From Mycobacterium sp. DL99 (lineage in GTDB: Bacteria; Actinomycetota; Actinomycetes; Mycobacteriales; Mycobacteriaceae), in assembly GCF_004762045.1 (NCBI RefSeq), contig NZ_SJOM01000007.1, positions 2,539,655-2,603,654 of the forward strand: 64,000 nt of DNA. Direction: 5' to 3'. The notes beneath the pieces are model-generated. The model had not been told where the DNA came from, searched no databases, and was given only the letters and a program-made list of their open reading frames with translations. Positions 27,307 to 35,822 of the stretch are shown in pieces. Each line of letters begins with the position of its first letter. Within the stretch, counting starts at the first letter, position 1. Both the position numbers and the translations under genes were made by a program.

Positions 27307-28689
27307 CTCGGGGACCCCGCGTCCTCGGATCATATTGGTGACGAAGATGATTGCGCCGATCACGAGCCAGACGACACCGCCGATCTTCGCCAGCGCGTCT
27401 GCGTTGATCAACACGTAGCCGATGATCAGGAAGCCGATGGTCGGCACCACGAGGTGCAGCAGGTAGTTCTTGGACTTCTGGCGCACCAGGTAGTACCAGA
27501 TGACCGAGGCGTGCAGCAGGCAGAAGCCGAACAGCGCACCGAAATTCACCAGCGACGAGATCAATCCGATCTGCCCGACGAAGAACAGCACCAGCACCAG
27601 GCTCAGGGCGCTGACCACCAGGATGGCTGCGATCGGCACCTTGCGAGAGCTGATCGTGGACAGGAATGCGGGCAGCTGGCGGTCGCGGCTCATCGAGAAC
27701 AGCAACCGGCTGGTGGCGGCCTGGGCGGCCATGGCGTTGGCGAAACCGACGGCGAGCACGTTGACCACGAAGAACGCGTTCATCCAGCCTGTGCTCGACG
27801 CAGCCTGTACCAGCAGGAAGAACGCGTTTCCCACCTCGTCGTCACCGAACGATTCGCGGCCTCCGGCCAGCAGGCTGGCCAGCCAGGTCTGGGTGATGAA
27901 CAGGAACGCCACCACGAACAAGGCGACGATCATCGCCCGGCCGGCCGGGTTCTTCTTACCGGTCGATTCCTCGGCCAGCGTCGAGATGCCGTCGAATCCG
28001 AGGAAGCTCAGCACCGCGATCGACAGTGCCGCCGCGATCAACGGTGCGGTGACCACCTCGGAGTTCCAGATCGGCAGCGCACTCCATCCGACGTCGGGCA
28101 GTGACTGTCCATTGATGGCGCGTACCGCGATGATCACGAACAGCACGACGAAAACCAGTTCCACGGCAAGGAATACGCGGTTCACGAGCTTGAGCGAACC
28201 TACGCCGAGCAGGTTGATGATCGTGTTCACCACCACGAAGACGATCGCCCACACCCAGCGCGGAGTGCCCGGGAACAGTCCGACCATCGACTCGGCGGCG
28301 AAGACGTAGAGCAGGGTGGGGATCAACAGGTAATCGAGCAGGATGGCCCAGCCGGCGAAGAAGCCCAGGCCGGGGTGGATACCGCGGCCCACGTAGGCGT
28401 ACACCGACCCCGCCAACGGGAACGACTTGGCCATCTGGGAGTAGGCCAGCGCGGTGAACACCATCGCGACCAGACCGATCAGGTAGACGAGCGGCACCAT
28501 GCCCGACGCGCTGTTGTAGACCGTCCCGAAGATGGTCCACGGTGCGATGGGCACCATGAACACCAAGCCGTAGACGATGAGATCGGCCGTGGAGACGGAG
28601 CGGCTGAGTTCCTGCTTGTAGCCGAATGATTCGAGATCGCGTTGCCCTTCACCGGTGGTGAGATGGGCGGCGGCCGCTTCGGTTGCCAT
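27283..28689 (-). CDS. APC-family amino acid/amine permease
   Basis: A 468-residue integral membrane protein with about twelve transmembrane helices of the amino acid-polyamine-organocation family. The first helix carries the typical unwound GLVFMVPIAPW region and FLGFDGISTLAEES, the consensus of helix 6, is near residue 228. The substrate cannot be read from sequence. The aminopeptidase-like gene follows upstream on the same strand 31 bases away, so peptide-derived amino acid uptake is a reasonable guess. The 3' end overlaps the convergent glycosylase gene by 24 bases. Confidence 0.88.
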   Translation of the reverse strand: MATEAAAAHLTTGEGQRDLESFGYKQELSRSVSTADLIVYGLVFMVPIAPWTIFGTVYNSASGMVPLVYLIGLVAMVFTALAYSQMAKSFPLAGSVYAYVGRGIHPGLGFFAGWAILLDYLLIPTLLYVFAAESMVGLFPGTPRWVWAIVFVVVNTIINLLGVGSLKLVNRVFLAVELVFVVLFVIIAVRAINGQSLPDVGWSALPIWNSEVVTAPLIAAALSIAVLSFLGFDGISTLAEESTGKKNPAGRAMIVALFVVAFLFITQTWLASLLAGGRESFGDDEVGNAFFLLVQAASSTGWMNAFFVVNVLAVGFANAMAAQAATSRLLFSMSRDRQLPAFLSTISSRKVPIAAILVVSALSLVLVLFFVGQIGLISSLVNFGALFGFCLLHASVIWYYLVRQKSKNYLLHLVVPTIGFLIIGYVLINADALAKIGGVVWLVIGAIIFVTNMIRGRGVPELAEEPAT

Positions 28690-28720
28690 GGCGTTCCTGT
28701 CGAGTGGAAGGGGAGAAGGG

Positions 28721-29638
28721 TCAGACCCGGGCGGCAGCGGCCAGATCGTGCTGATTCAGGAACTCGGCGATCACCGAGCGGAACTCCACGGGTTTCTCCA
28801 GGTGAGTGCAGTGGCTGGTATCACCGAACACGTGACTGCGGGCGTCGTGAATGAGGTCGGCATAGGGCTGCCAGGTCGCCGGGGTGGCCTCGTCGAACTC
28901 GCCGGCGATGACGAGTGTCGGGGCGGTGACCGATGGCAGCCGGTCGATGATGCTCCAGTCGCGCAGAGTCCCGATGACGTGAAACTCGTTGGGCCCGTTC
29001 ATCGTGTGGTACACAGTCGGCTCCGCCTCCATCTGGGTCACGGTGTCGGCGAAGTCCTTGGGCATCGGCTCGACCCGGCAGACGTGGCGACGGTAGAACT
29101 CCTCTGTGGCGGCCAGGTATTCGGGATCGGTGACCGTGCCATCGGCCTCGTGGCGCTCCAGCGCGGACTGGACTTCCGGGGGCAGTTGAGCGCGTAGTTC
29201 GGCCGCGCCCTCGACCCACAGCTGCATCGAGGCGGGGGAGTTGCAGATCGACAGCGAGGTCAGTCCCGCCGGGGCGCGGACAGCGATCTCGGCGCCGAGC
29301 ATGCCGCCCCAGGACTGTCCGAGCACGTGGTACCGGTCGATCCCGAGGGCCTCGCGGACGGTGTGGAACTCGTCGACGAAGAGCTGGGGGGTCCAGAAGT
29401 CGGCGGGTGCGTCGGGCAGGTGTGTGCTGTTCCCGCAGCCCAACTGGTCGTAATGGATCACGGTGCGGCCGGTCTCGTCTGCGAGTGCGGCGATGTTGGC
29501 GACATAGTTGTGGGCCATGCCGGGTCCGCCGTGCAAGACGAACAGGGGGAGGGCGCCGGGGCGTGCGGTTTCCGGGGTGGTGATTTGGACCCAGGTCTCG
29601 TGGCCGCGGAAGGTCACCGTGCGGGTGGAACAAGGCAT
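28721..29638 (-). CDS. proline iminopeptidase-family alpha/beta hydrolase
   Basis: A 305-residue hydrolase. FVLHGGPGMAHNY is the HGGPG oxyanion motif of proline iminopeptidases, YDQLGCGNS follows, the nucleophile is in GQSWGGMLG near residue 109, and the acid and His lie in GEFDEATP and DTSHCTHLE. It should release N-terminal proline or hydrolyse a similar amide. The ATG at 29638 fits the family start; another ATG at 29650 would add four residues. A GntR-type regulator is divergent, with a palindrome between, and an APC permease follows in the operon. Confidence 0.88.
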   Translation of the reverse strand: MPCSTRTVTFRGHETWVQITTPETARPGALPLFVLHGGPGMAHNYVANIAALADETGRTVIHYDQLGCGNSTHLPDAPADFWTPQLFVDEFHTVREALGIDRYHVLGQSWGGMLGAEIAVRAPAGLTSLSICNSPASMQLWVEGAAELRAQLPPEVQSALERHEADGTVTDPEYLAATEEFYRRHVCRVEPMPKDFADTVTQMEAEPTVYHTMNGPNEFHVIGTLRDWSIIDRLPSVTAPTLVIAGEFDEATPATWQPYADLIHDARSHVFGDTSHCTHLEKPVEFRSVIAEFLNQHDLAAAARV

Positions 29639-29657
29639 GGCGCACAGCATGAACCAA

Positions 29658-29682
29658 TAATGGTCTCGTAGCAAGACCATTA
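29658..29682. promoter_or_regulatory. inverted-repeat operator between aminopeptidase and gntR genes
   Basis: Perfect nine-base arms TAATGGTCT (29658-29666) and AGACCATTA (29674-29682) flank CGTAGCA. The TGGT/ACCA cores are those of FadR-subfamily GntR sites, though spaced further apart than usual. It sits 19 bases before the hydrolase start, so binding would block that promoter. Confidence 0.7.
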
Positions 29683-29719
29683 ATCAGGATTTAATTTGAG
29701 ACGTCGATATTGTGTGCCC

Positions 29720-30508
29720 ATGGGGAATCCCGAGCCGCAGACGACAGAGCCCGCGGGCGCCACGCCCGGGCTGCTAGAGCGCGAACTCGAATCCTCGTCG
29801 CGGGTGGATGAAATCACCGACCGTCTCGTCACCGCAGTGGCGATCGGCGAATACCTGCCAGGCTCCCGCCTGCCATCGGAACGGGAGCTCGCCGCGTCCT
29901 TGCGGGTCGGCCGGATGACGGTACGCGCGGCCCTGGCCAGGCTGGTCGAGCTGGGCTTGGTGGAGACCCGGCGCAGCGGTCGCGGCGGCGGCACCTATGT
30001 GCTGCAGCAATGGCCGGAATCTTCGACCGCCGCCGTTGGGCGCACCCTGACCACGCGGCTCGATGAACTACGGGACCGCTGCGACGCCATCTGCCGAATC
30101 CACGGTGCGGTATGCCGTGCGGCCGCGGAGGCCCGAACGGACCGTGACCTCGTGGTGCTGAGGGAGCGGCTTGAGGCCTACCGCGGCGCGGAGAGCGGTC
30201 TGGCCGCCCAGCAGGCGGACGGCGCGTTGCACCTGGCGATCATGGACGCGGCCGGCAATACCGTGCTCAAACAGATGCTGCTCGAGTTGGAAGCCTCCGT
30301 GAGCATCGCCGCACCGGCCCACCTGTGGGGTGAATCGGCGACCATGCGCCAGATGGAGCTACGGGCACTGCGGGAGCACGAACAGCTGATCGATGCGATC
30401 GTCGAGCGTCGCGGGGACGACGCCGAAGCACTGGCACGCGCACACCTGGCGATCGACTTCGAACACATCTCGGCCGCGATGCGGCGCGCCGGAGGCCTGG
30501 CCGACTGA
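29720..30508 (+). CDS. GntR-family regulator with FCD domain
   Basis: A 262-residue regulator. The winged helix (LPSERELAASLRVGRMTVRAALARL, split about residues 53-77, then RRSGRGGGTYVL) is of the GntR type and the helical C-terminal half (CRIHGAVCRAAAEA, HLAIMDAAGN, LREHEQLIDAIVERRGDDAE) is an FCD effector domain, which usually binds a carboxylic acid through a metal. It probably controls the divergent aminopeptidase-permease genes. The ATG is used; a TTG 24 bases upstream is also in frame. The stop codon lies in the loop of its own terminator. Confidence 0.88.
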   Translation: MGNPEPQTTEPAGATPGLLERELESSSRVDEITDRLVTAVAIGEYLPGSRLPSERELAASLRVGRMTVRAALARLVELGLVETRRSGRGGGTYVLQQWPESSTAAVGRTLTTRLDELRDRCDAICRIHGAVCRAAAEARTDRDLVVLRERLEAYRGAESGLAAQQADGALHLAIMDAAGNTVLKQMLLELEASVSIAAPAHLWGESATMRQMELRALREHEQLIDAIVERRGDDAEALARAHLAIDFEHISAAMRRAGGLAD

Positions 30509-30520
30509 CGGTCGGCCAGG
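30496..30520 (+). terminator. hairpin enclosing the gntR stop codon
   Basis: Arms CCTGGCCGAC and GTCGGCCAGG pair perfectly over ten bases with a five-base loop TGACG that holds the TGA stop. It is probably the gene's terminator. Confidence 0.75.
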
Positions 30521-30565
30521 TTCGGCGGTCGAGGCATTGACGGCCTGTGTACAGGTCCCGACTGT

Positions 30566-30582
30566 GGCTAGGTGCCCTAGCC
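30566..30582 (-). terminator. hairpin at the sulfotransferase 3' end
   Basis: GGCTAGG-TGC-CCTAGCC, a seven-base-pair stem overlapping the TAG stop of the leftward sulfotransferase gene. It faces the gntR terminator in a convergent gap of 68 bases. Confidence 0.5.
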
Positions 30583-31824
30583 GAGGAACCGCTCGCGGTA
30601 GTCCCGGAAGCGCTCGGCCAGAGCGGCCGGATCGAGTTGAAGGTTCGCAGCGTCGTAGATGACCCCGCCGTAGCGTCCGCGCGGGTGTTCGGTGAGGAAG
30701 TCGCTCATCGCCGCACGCACGTCGTCACCGAACGGCTGGTCGGCGAGTCGGTATATGTGGGCCAGCGTGCCCTGCTCGTCCGCCATGAACTCATCGAATC
30801 GGACGTCGATGGACTGCCCGGCGGGCAGCGCGTCGCGATCGCGGATGCAGCCCGCGAGCAGATCGTCGATGCGCTGCAGCCAGTGCCCGGTTATCCTAGC
30901 CACATCGGGCTGCGTCACACCCATCCGCATGGCGTAGCAGATCATGGTCATCATCGACAGCGTCACATCAACTGGATCACGGTGTGTGACAATGAAAGTC
31001 GCGTCCGGGAACGTTGCGGCCAGGGTCGGGAACTGTTCCAGATGCTGCGGTGACTTGAGTACCCAGCGAGTTCCGCCGCGGATCCATTGCATCGCCTGCA
31101 GGGTGCGCTTGACGTACGCGTAGGACGGCGCCTGGTCATGTGCCTTGTAGTGGGCGGTGAAACTCGGCACGTAATAGGCGGTTTCGAACAGCATGCCGGA
31201 GATGTCGTTGGCCAGCAGCTGGATCTCCTCGTGGGCATGCTCGACGGTCATGTCGTGCATCCGGCGAAACTCCGGTATCGAGGTGTTCACCAATTCCAGG
31301 CCGGCCGCGCAGCGATCCCGACGCGGTGCCGGGGTGTCCTCGCCGGGTCCGGGCACCGGTTCGAGGCTCTCCCAGTAGGGCAGATAGCGCAGAGCCGGGT
31401 CGGCGGCGAGCAGGTTGTGTAGATGCGTGGTGCCGGTACGGGGTAGACCGCAGATGATGATCGGCCGTTCGATCGCGACGTCCTCGATCTCGGGGTGGTC
31501 GGTGATCAGCGCCTCCAACCGCAGCCGGTTGACCAGGTTGCCCACCAGCTGCTCGAACACGATCCCCACGCCCGTATCGGACAGACCCGCTTCGTCACGC
31601 AGTGCGGTACACAGCACGTCGAGACGTTCCCGGAACGCCGGGTCGCCGAAATCGTCCAGCCCGGACCGCTCGGTTGCAGCCGTCAGCAACGCGTTCGGGT
31701 TGAGGTCCAGGTTCGCGCCGTAGGCGGCGAGTCCATCGCGAATCGGTTGAGCCGCCGGGGGATACACCGGGTTTGCCAGGTCGTCGAACCGGATCGGTGC
31801 CGGACGCTGCACGTTGGTGGTCAC
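30577..31824 (-). CDS. sulfotransferase family protein
   Basis: A 415-residue protein of the sulfotransferase_3 type common in mycobacteria. The PAPS 5'-phosphate loop is GLPRTGTTHLHNLL near residue 124, the 3'-phosphate segment is THRDPVDVTLS near 280, and WVLKSPQHLEQ lies between. It would transfer sulfate from PAPS to an unknown acceptor. Its GTG overlaps the stop of the DUF1214 gene (GTGA), and both follow a TetR gene. Such DUF1214-sulfotransferase pairs recur in mycobacteria. Confidence 0.88.
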   Translation of the reverse strand: MTTNVQRPAPIRFDDLANPVYPPAAQPIRDGLAAYGANLDLNPNALLTAATERSGLDDFGDPAFRERLDVLCTALRDEAGLSDTGVGIVFEQLVGNLVNRLRLEALITDHPEIEDVAIERPIIICGLPRTGTTHLHNLLAADPALRYLPYWESLEPVPGPGEDTPAPRRDRCAAGLELVNTSIPEFRRMHDMTVEHAHEEIQLLANDISGMLFETAYYVPSFTAHYKAHDQAPSYAYVKRTLQAMQWIRGGTRWVLKSPQHLEQFPTLAATFPDATFIVTHRDPVDVTLSMMTMICYAMRMGVTQPDVARITGHWLQRIDDLLAGCIRDRDALPAGQSIDVRFDEFMADEQGTLAHIYRLADQPFGDDVRAAMSDFLTEHPRGRYGGVIYDAANLQLDPAALAERFRDYRERFLG

Positions 31825-32897
31825 AGGGCACCGACCTCGGCCACGTGGACGACGCGGCACTGCGGCTGCGCGGGAGTCTCCTCGGGCAGGAACCAGCGCA
31901 GCCACATCAGGCCCGTGGACCGCCCGGCCGTCGAGACCCAGTTCGGGTGGCCCGGGTCCTTCTCGCTGACGACGATCCGCCAGGACCCGTCCGATTCGTA
32001 GGTGACGTGTGCGCCGTTGATGGTGACACGCTCGTGGGTGTAGTCGAAGGTGTGCAGGAACGGATTCCACAGGCAGAGGTTCCAGAACACGCACTCCGGT
32101 GAGGTGCCCTCGATGATCAGGGCCTGATTCGACGTCAGATCGTAGGAGCCCATGGCGTATGCAGCATCGCCGGCGGACCACCCGTAGGCATTCTGGGGGA
32201 CCGGGAACGGCGGGTGCAGCTGGTTGGCGGGCTCCACCTTGGTCGGCAGGAACGAAACCTGTTCCTGCAGCCAGTTCTTCGCGTAGCGGAAGCGGCGGGC
32301 CAGCTCCGCGGCACTGTCCGAGCGCCGGGCGGGCGGATTGACCGTCTCGATCCGCCACTCCGGCCGGCGTTCGGTCCCGGAATCGTTCATATAGTTACGG
32401 GTCAAAGCGAATTCGGCGTCGGCATCCAGTTTGAGCCAGGTACCCGGGTGGGGGTCGGGGCTCATGATGAACTCGAAGTTCCCATACTCGTCGAATTCCA
32501 GGTCGCGATTGTTGATGGTGCCCACGATGCGGTCGCTGTAGCGGCCCTCGCCCGGCCCGCCGTAGACGGTCATCGACATGTACACGGCATCGCCCCGGTT
32601 ACCGGTGACGCGGTAGGTGCGGGCCGGATTCAGCGGGGCGAGCTGATAGAAGGCGTCCGCGTTGTCGCCGCCCCATTTGAGATACGGGCTGGTGGCGTCG
32701 ACCAGGATCGGCTTGTCGCGGTCGCCCCACACGTAGGCGTCGACGGCGACGCGCAGCACGCTGAACGCCAGGCGGTACCCGTCGAGCAGGTCGGGTTCGC
32801 TCAGCGCGGGTTCGGCGGTGAGCAACTTCTGCTCGATGGCGCGCACCGCGTCGAGAAGCGCGTTGAACGCCTCCGACAGTTCGGCCTTGTCGGTCAT
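31821..32897 (-). CDS. DUF1214 domain protein
   Basis: A 358-residue cytosolic protein. The first 120 residues are helical (LSEAFNALLDAVRAIEQKLL). The C-terminal part carries the beta-rich DUF1214 domain (TYRVTGNRGDAVYMSMTVYG near residue 100; NLCLWNPFLHTFDYTHERVT near 285; GLMWLRWFLPEE near 328). No catalytic function is established. The ATG overlaps the tetR stop and the TGA overlaps the sulfotransferase GTG, so all three genes are coupled. Confidence 0.85.
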   Translation of the reverse strand: MTDKAELSEAFNALLDAVRAIEQKLLTAEPALSEPDLLDGYRLAFSVLRVAVDAYVWGDRDKPILVDATSPYLKWGGDNADAFYQLAPLNPARTYRVTGNRGDAVYMSMTVYGGPGEGRYSDRIVGTINNRDLEFDEYGNFEFIMSPDPHPGTWLKLDADAEFALTRNYMNDSGTERRPEWRIETVNPPARRSDSAAELARRFRYAKNWLQEQVSFLPTKVEPANQLHPPFPVPQNAYGWSAGDAAYAMGSYDLTSNQALIIEGTSPECVFWNLCLWNPFLHTFDYTHERVTINGAHVTYESDGSWRIVVSEKDPGHPNWVSTAGRSTGLMWLRWFLPEETPAQPQCRVVHVAEVGAL

Positions 32898-33505
32898 GGT
32901 TGGTCCTTCCTTGGTGGGTGGATACGTCCTGCTCCCTCGATCAGCAAGGAGCACAATCGATCTGCGGTGTCGTCGACGTCGATGTCCGGTTCCATGTGGG
33001 CGGTGTAGAACGCGGTGCCGATCAACGCTTGATAGACCATGTCGACGTCGACATCGGGGCGGATCCGGCCCTGCTCCACGCCGGAGGAGACCAGCGCGCG
33101 GAAGGCGCCCTTGGTCCGCTCGTCGAGCACTTGCTGGGTCCGGATGTGCAATTCCGGGTCGCGGCGACGTTCGGTGAGGATGCCGAGTGCGGCGGCCTCG
33201 ACAACGGGATCACGCCAGAAGGTGAGCACCGCAGAGATGAAGCCACGCAGGTCGGTCTCGAAATCTTCGGAGACCGGGAGAAGTTCACCGCCGGGTGGCA
33301 GGCCGAAGGCGGCGTCGAAGACCAGATGGGTCTTCGACGGCCAACGCCGGTAGATGGTGGGCCGGCTGACGCCGGCCTCGCGGGCGATGGCCTCGATGGA
33401 CAGCTGGTCATAGCCGTCACGTGCCAGCAGGCGACGGGTGGCGCTCATGATGTCGTGCTGAGTTTGTGGATCACGCGGCCGTCCCGGGCCTGTGAGTGAG
33501 GACAC
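32894..33505 (-). CDS. TetR-family regulator
   Basis: A 203-residue regulator with the N-terminal HTH LSIEAIAREAGVSRPTIYRRW (split around residues 37-57) and a helical ligand-binding half with a C-terminal DMVYQALIGTAFYTAH. First gene of a coupled TetR-DUF1214-sulfotransferase operon, so autoregulation through the palindrome just upstream is likely. GTG start. The ligand is unknown. Confidence 0.92.
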   Translation of the reverse strand: MSSLTGPGRPRDPQTQHDIMSATRRLLARDGYDQLSIEAIAREAGVSRPTIYRRWPSKTHLVFDAAFGLPPGGELLPVSEDFETDLRGFISAVLTFWRDPVVEAAALGILTERRRDPELHIRTQQVLDERTKGAFRALVSSGVEQGRIRPDVDVDMVYQALIGTAFYTAHMEPDIDVDDTADRLCSLLIEGAGRIHPPRKDQP

Positions 33506-33514
33506 ACGATTAAG

Positions 33515-33532
33515 TTACGATACGTCACGTAA
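33515..33532. promoter_or_regulatory. TetR-type palindromic operator
   Basis: An 18-base palindrome of the form TTACGNNACGTNNCGTAA, ten bases before the tetR start. Its size and symmetry fit a TetR dimer pair or single dimer site. Confidence 0.65.
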
Positions 33533-33568
33533 TTAGGTCAAGAGGTGAGTTTGGCGCTCGGCGCTCGC

Positions 33569-33626
33569 CGTTTTCGACACCTGGGTCGGGGTCGTCCGTC
33601 GAACAACAGCCCTAGGGTCGAAAACG
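33569..33626. repeat. inverted repeat CGTTTTCGAC / GTCGAAAACG
   Basis: Two perfect ten-base arms at 33569-33578 and 33617-33626, 38 bases apart, each followed inward by a weakly similar CCTGGG or CCTAGG. It lies between the tetR promoter and the 3' end of the next leftward gene. The loop is long for a terminator, and no gene is evident in the 173-base gap. Confidence 0.6.
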
Positions 33627-33678
33627 ACGCGGAGCGGAGGGGTGCGGTCCGGTCAGGTTCCGCGGTCGATCCGGCGGG

Positions 33679-33975
33679 TCAGATCATCTGCAGGGCCGCG
33701 AGATAGAGATCGGTCGAGGCGAACGCGCTGGTGGGCTTGATGCGTTTGTGCGCGACGCCGCCGAGTCGCCGCTCGGAGAAGATGATGCGACCATCCGGGC
33801 TGAACCCGATCTCCAGTTCGGTCGCCACACCTGTTGCGCTGAGCAGTGGGTGTTCCCACACCATGGTGCGGTACTCGGCATTCGGGCCGCTGTCGAAGAT
33901 CAGGTCCCAGTCTTTCTCGTTGGCGCGTTCTCGGACCAGATCGAACATTTCGTAGTGCACGGTCGTTCCTCTCAT
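33679..33975 (-). CDS. small conserved protein of unknown function
   Basis: A 98-residue protein starting MRGTTVHYEMFDLVRERANEKDWDL. It has no signal or membrane segment; the middle (TELEIGFSPDGRIIFSERRLGG) looks like paired beta strands. An ATG two codons upstream is also possible. It is isolated between hairpins and a TetR operon. I do not recognise the family. Confidence 0.65.
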   Translation of the reverse strand: MRGTTVHYEMFDLVRERANEKDWDLIFDSGPNAEYRTMVWEHPLLSATGVATELEIGFSPDGRIIFSERRLGGVAHKRIKPTSAFASTDLYLAALQMI

Positions 33976-34127
33976 GATCACTTTCGGTTCGGTATTGCGG
34001 AGATGCGGTGCGCTGCAGGGATATCGAGTGAGCCCTCAGCTTCGTTCATTCTCGGACGGCGGTCTGTCCGCCGATCGGCCCGCAGCCCGGACCAACTCCG
34101 GATCCGCTGATCGGGGGATAAGGAGGA

Positions 34128-34164
34128 CGAAATGGTCGCTGCCCCTCGATCAGCGACCATTTCG
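34128..34164. terminator. 14-base-pair hairpin after the 34.2 kb lipoprotein
   Basis: Perfect arms CGAAATGGTCGCTG and CAGCGACCATTTCG close a nine-base loop. It starts 22 bases after the lipoprotein stop on the minus strand and would separate that gene from the one at 33.7-34.0 kb. Confidence 0.75.
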
Positions 34165-34185
34165 CCGGTCTGGGGTGAGCGCGAC

Positions 34186-34683
34186 CTACGGCGCGCCACG
34201 GCCGGGGAGGACCTGAGTCACGGTGGCTTGCAGGTCAGCGCCCTCCGGGCCGGAAATGCCGGTCTCCCGGTCGAAGGTCGCCGTGCCGTCGGCGTCGATG
34301 GTGAAGTTGCCGACCTGGTCCTGGTCGCCACCGGTGACCTTGAAAATCACGGTTGTCTTGTCCGGCAACGGTTTTGTGCTCACGTACCGCGGACTGATGG
34401 TGTACCGGTAGTTGCAGCCGGCCGAGCCGTAACACTTCTGTTCGGTGACGACGACGCCGACGACGAAGTCAGCGGGCGTGGGCGGCAACGCGGCTGGGGA
34501 TGGCGTCGTGGATGACGACAGCCCGGCATCCCACGTCGGTGCGTCGGTGGGATCCTTCGAGACCCGGTCCGGCGACACGCAGGCTGTCAGTGCGAGCGCT
34601 GCGCCAAGTACGCACAGGGCCAGAGCGTTTCGGCGCGTGTTGCCGGCGCTGGCAATGGCCGCGCCGCAGATTCTGCGTAGCAT
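34186..34683 (-). CDS. predicted lipoprotein
   Basis: A 165-residue protein with a basic N-terminus (MLRRICGAAIASAGNTRRN), a hydrophobic core and lipobox LTAC. A Thr/Pro/Ser-rich linker (SSSTTPSPAALPPTPA) leads to a beta-rich domain with a short disulfide candidate (EQKCYGSAGCNYRY). The start at 34683 is supported by GGAAGG seven bases upstream. The function is unknown. Confidence 0.78.
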   Translation of the reverse strand: MLRRICGAAIASAGNTRRNALALCVLGAALALTACVSPDRVSKDPTDAPTWDAGLSSSTTPSPAALPPTPADFVVGVVVTEQKCYGSAGCNYRYTISPRYVSTKPLPDKTTVIFKVTGGDQDQVGNFTIDADGTATFDRETGISGPEGADLQATVTQVLPGRGAP

Positions 34684-34853
34684 CGATGGACCTTCCGTTT
34701 CAGGCGGGTGGGCCGGGGGCGGGGCAGGGTCCAAGCTGTGAACCCGCCACCCGGTGTCAGGGAACAGGACAGTAAAGAGGAAGGGGCCGACAAGTTCGGA
34801 TCAGGTGGTCACGGCCGGCGCATGTGGGTCGTGGCCTGGGAGTTCAGCGACGT

Positions 34854-35720
34854 TCAGGAGCTCTTCGCGCGCTCGTACTCGGCGGCGCCGGAGACGGCGA
34901 GCGCGACCGCGCCGGCGACGGCCGCGATGAAGGCGATGGCCACCAGCCAGCCGAACCCCGGTCGTGAAACGTCGCCCAGCAGAACGACGCCGACGATGCC
35001 GGGGACCACGGTTTCGCCGACCACCAATGCCGCTGCCACCCCGTTCACCGAGCCGACCTGCAGGGCAACGGTGAACAGATAGAACCCGCCGAGGCCGGCG
35101 ACCAGAATGGCCCACAACGCCGGGTCGGCGATCAACACACCCACATTCAGGGGCTCGAGTCCGTCGACGACACGCACCGCGACCGCCATCGCCCCGAAGA
35201 GCACCCCGGCGATCAGGCCAGCGGGCACGGCGGCATTCCTCCCGAGCAGCCGGACCAGCGTGGCGCCCAGGCCAAGGATGATCGCAGACACCACCAGGAC
35301 ACCCCAATGCAGGATCGCACCGGGATCGCGGTCGCCCAGGTGCCCGGCGGTGGCCCCCAGGACGCACAGCGCCACAAGGACTATGGCGATCGCGGCCCAG
35401 TCACGCCGATGTAGCCGGATGTGGAGAACAAAAATGCTCAGCACGGCGGTCACCACGAGGTTGGCGCTGATGATCGTCTGCGACAGGAACAGTGGGATCA
35501 ACCGCGCCGATACCAGGCTGCCGACGAAACCGAGTAGGTCGAGCGCCATACCCGCGATGAAGATCGGTGCGAGCATCGCGGTAATGGTCGACCGCAGGGT
35601 GGGGCCGTTCTCCGCGGTGTCGGCTGCCGCACCTGAATGTCCCGCGGCATACGACTGTAGAACCGATGCTGTTCCATAACCCACGCAGGCGAGGAGCGCG
35701 GCGGCCACACCGATCAGCAC
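34854..35720 (-). CDS. DMT-type multi-helix membrane protein
   Basis: A 288-residue protein with about nine or ten transmembrane helices and a short charged C-terminus. Two internally similar halves and the pattern GLGATLVRLLG, FGAMAVAVRVVDGL and VVGETVVPGIVGVVLLGD resemble the drug/metabolite transporter superfamily (EamA-like). The substrate is unknown. GTG start at 35720. The 170 bases between its stop and the lipoprotein start show nothing I can support. Confidence 0.75.
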   Translation of the reverse strand: MLIGVAAALLACVGYGTASVLQSYAAGHSGAAADTAENGPTLRSTITAMLAPIFIAGMALDLLGFVGSLVSARLIPLFLSQTIISANLVVTAVLSIFVLHIRLHRRDWAAIAIVLVALCVLGATAGHLGDRDPGAILHWGVLVVSAIILGLGATLVRLLGRNAAVPAGLIAGVLFGAMAVAVRVVDGLEPLNVGVLIADPALWAILVAGLGGFYLFTVALQVGSVNGVAAALVVGETVVPGIVGVVLLGDVSRPGFGWLVAIAFIAAVAGAVALAVSGAAEYERAKSS

Positions 35721-35822
35721 CGCGAACCGTCCTGGTGTGCCGGTGCGAACGCGTCAGCGCGGGACATCTGGCGATTGTAGGAGGTGCGAGCTCACCGCCT
35801 TGGCCGGTAATACGCTCCGAGG

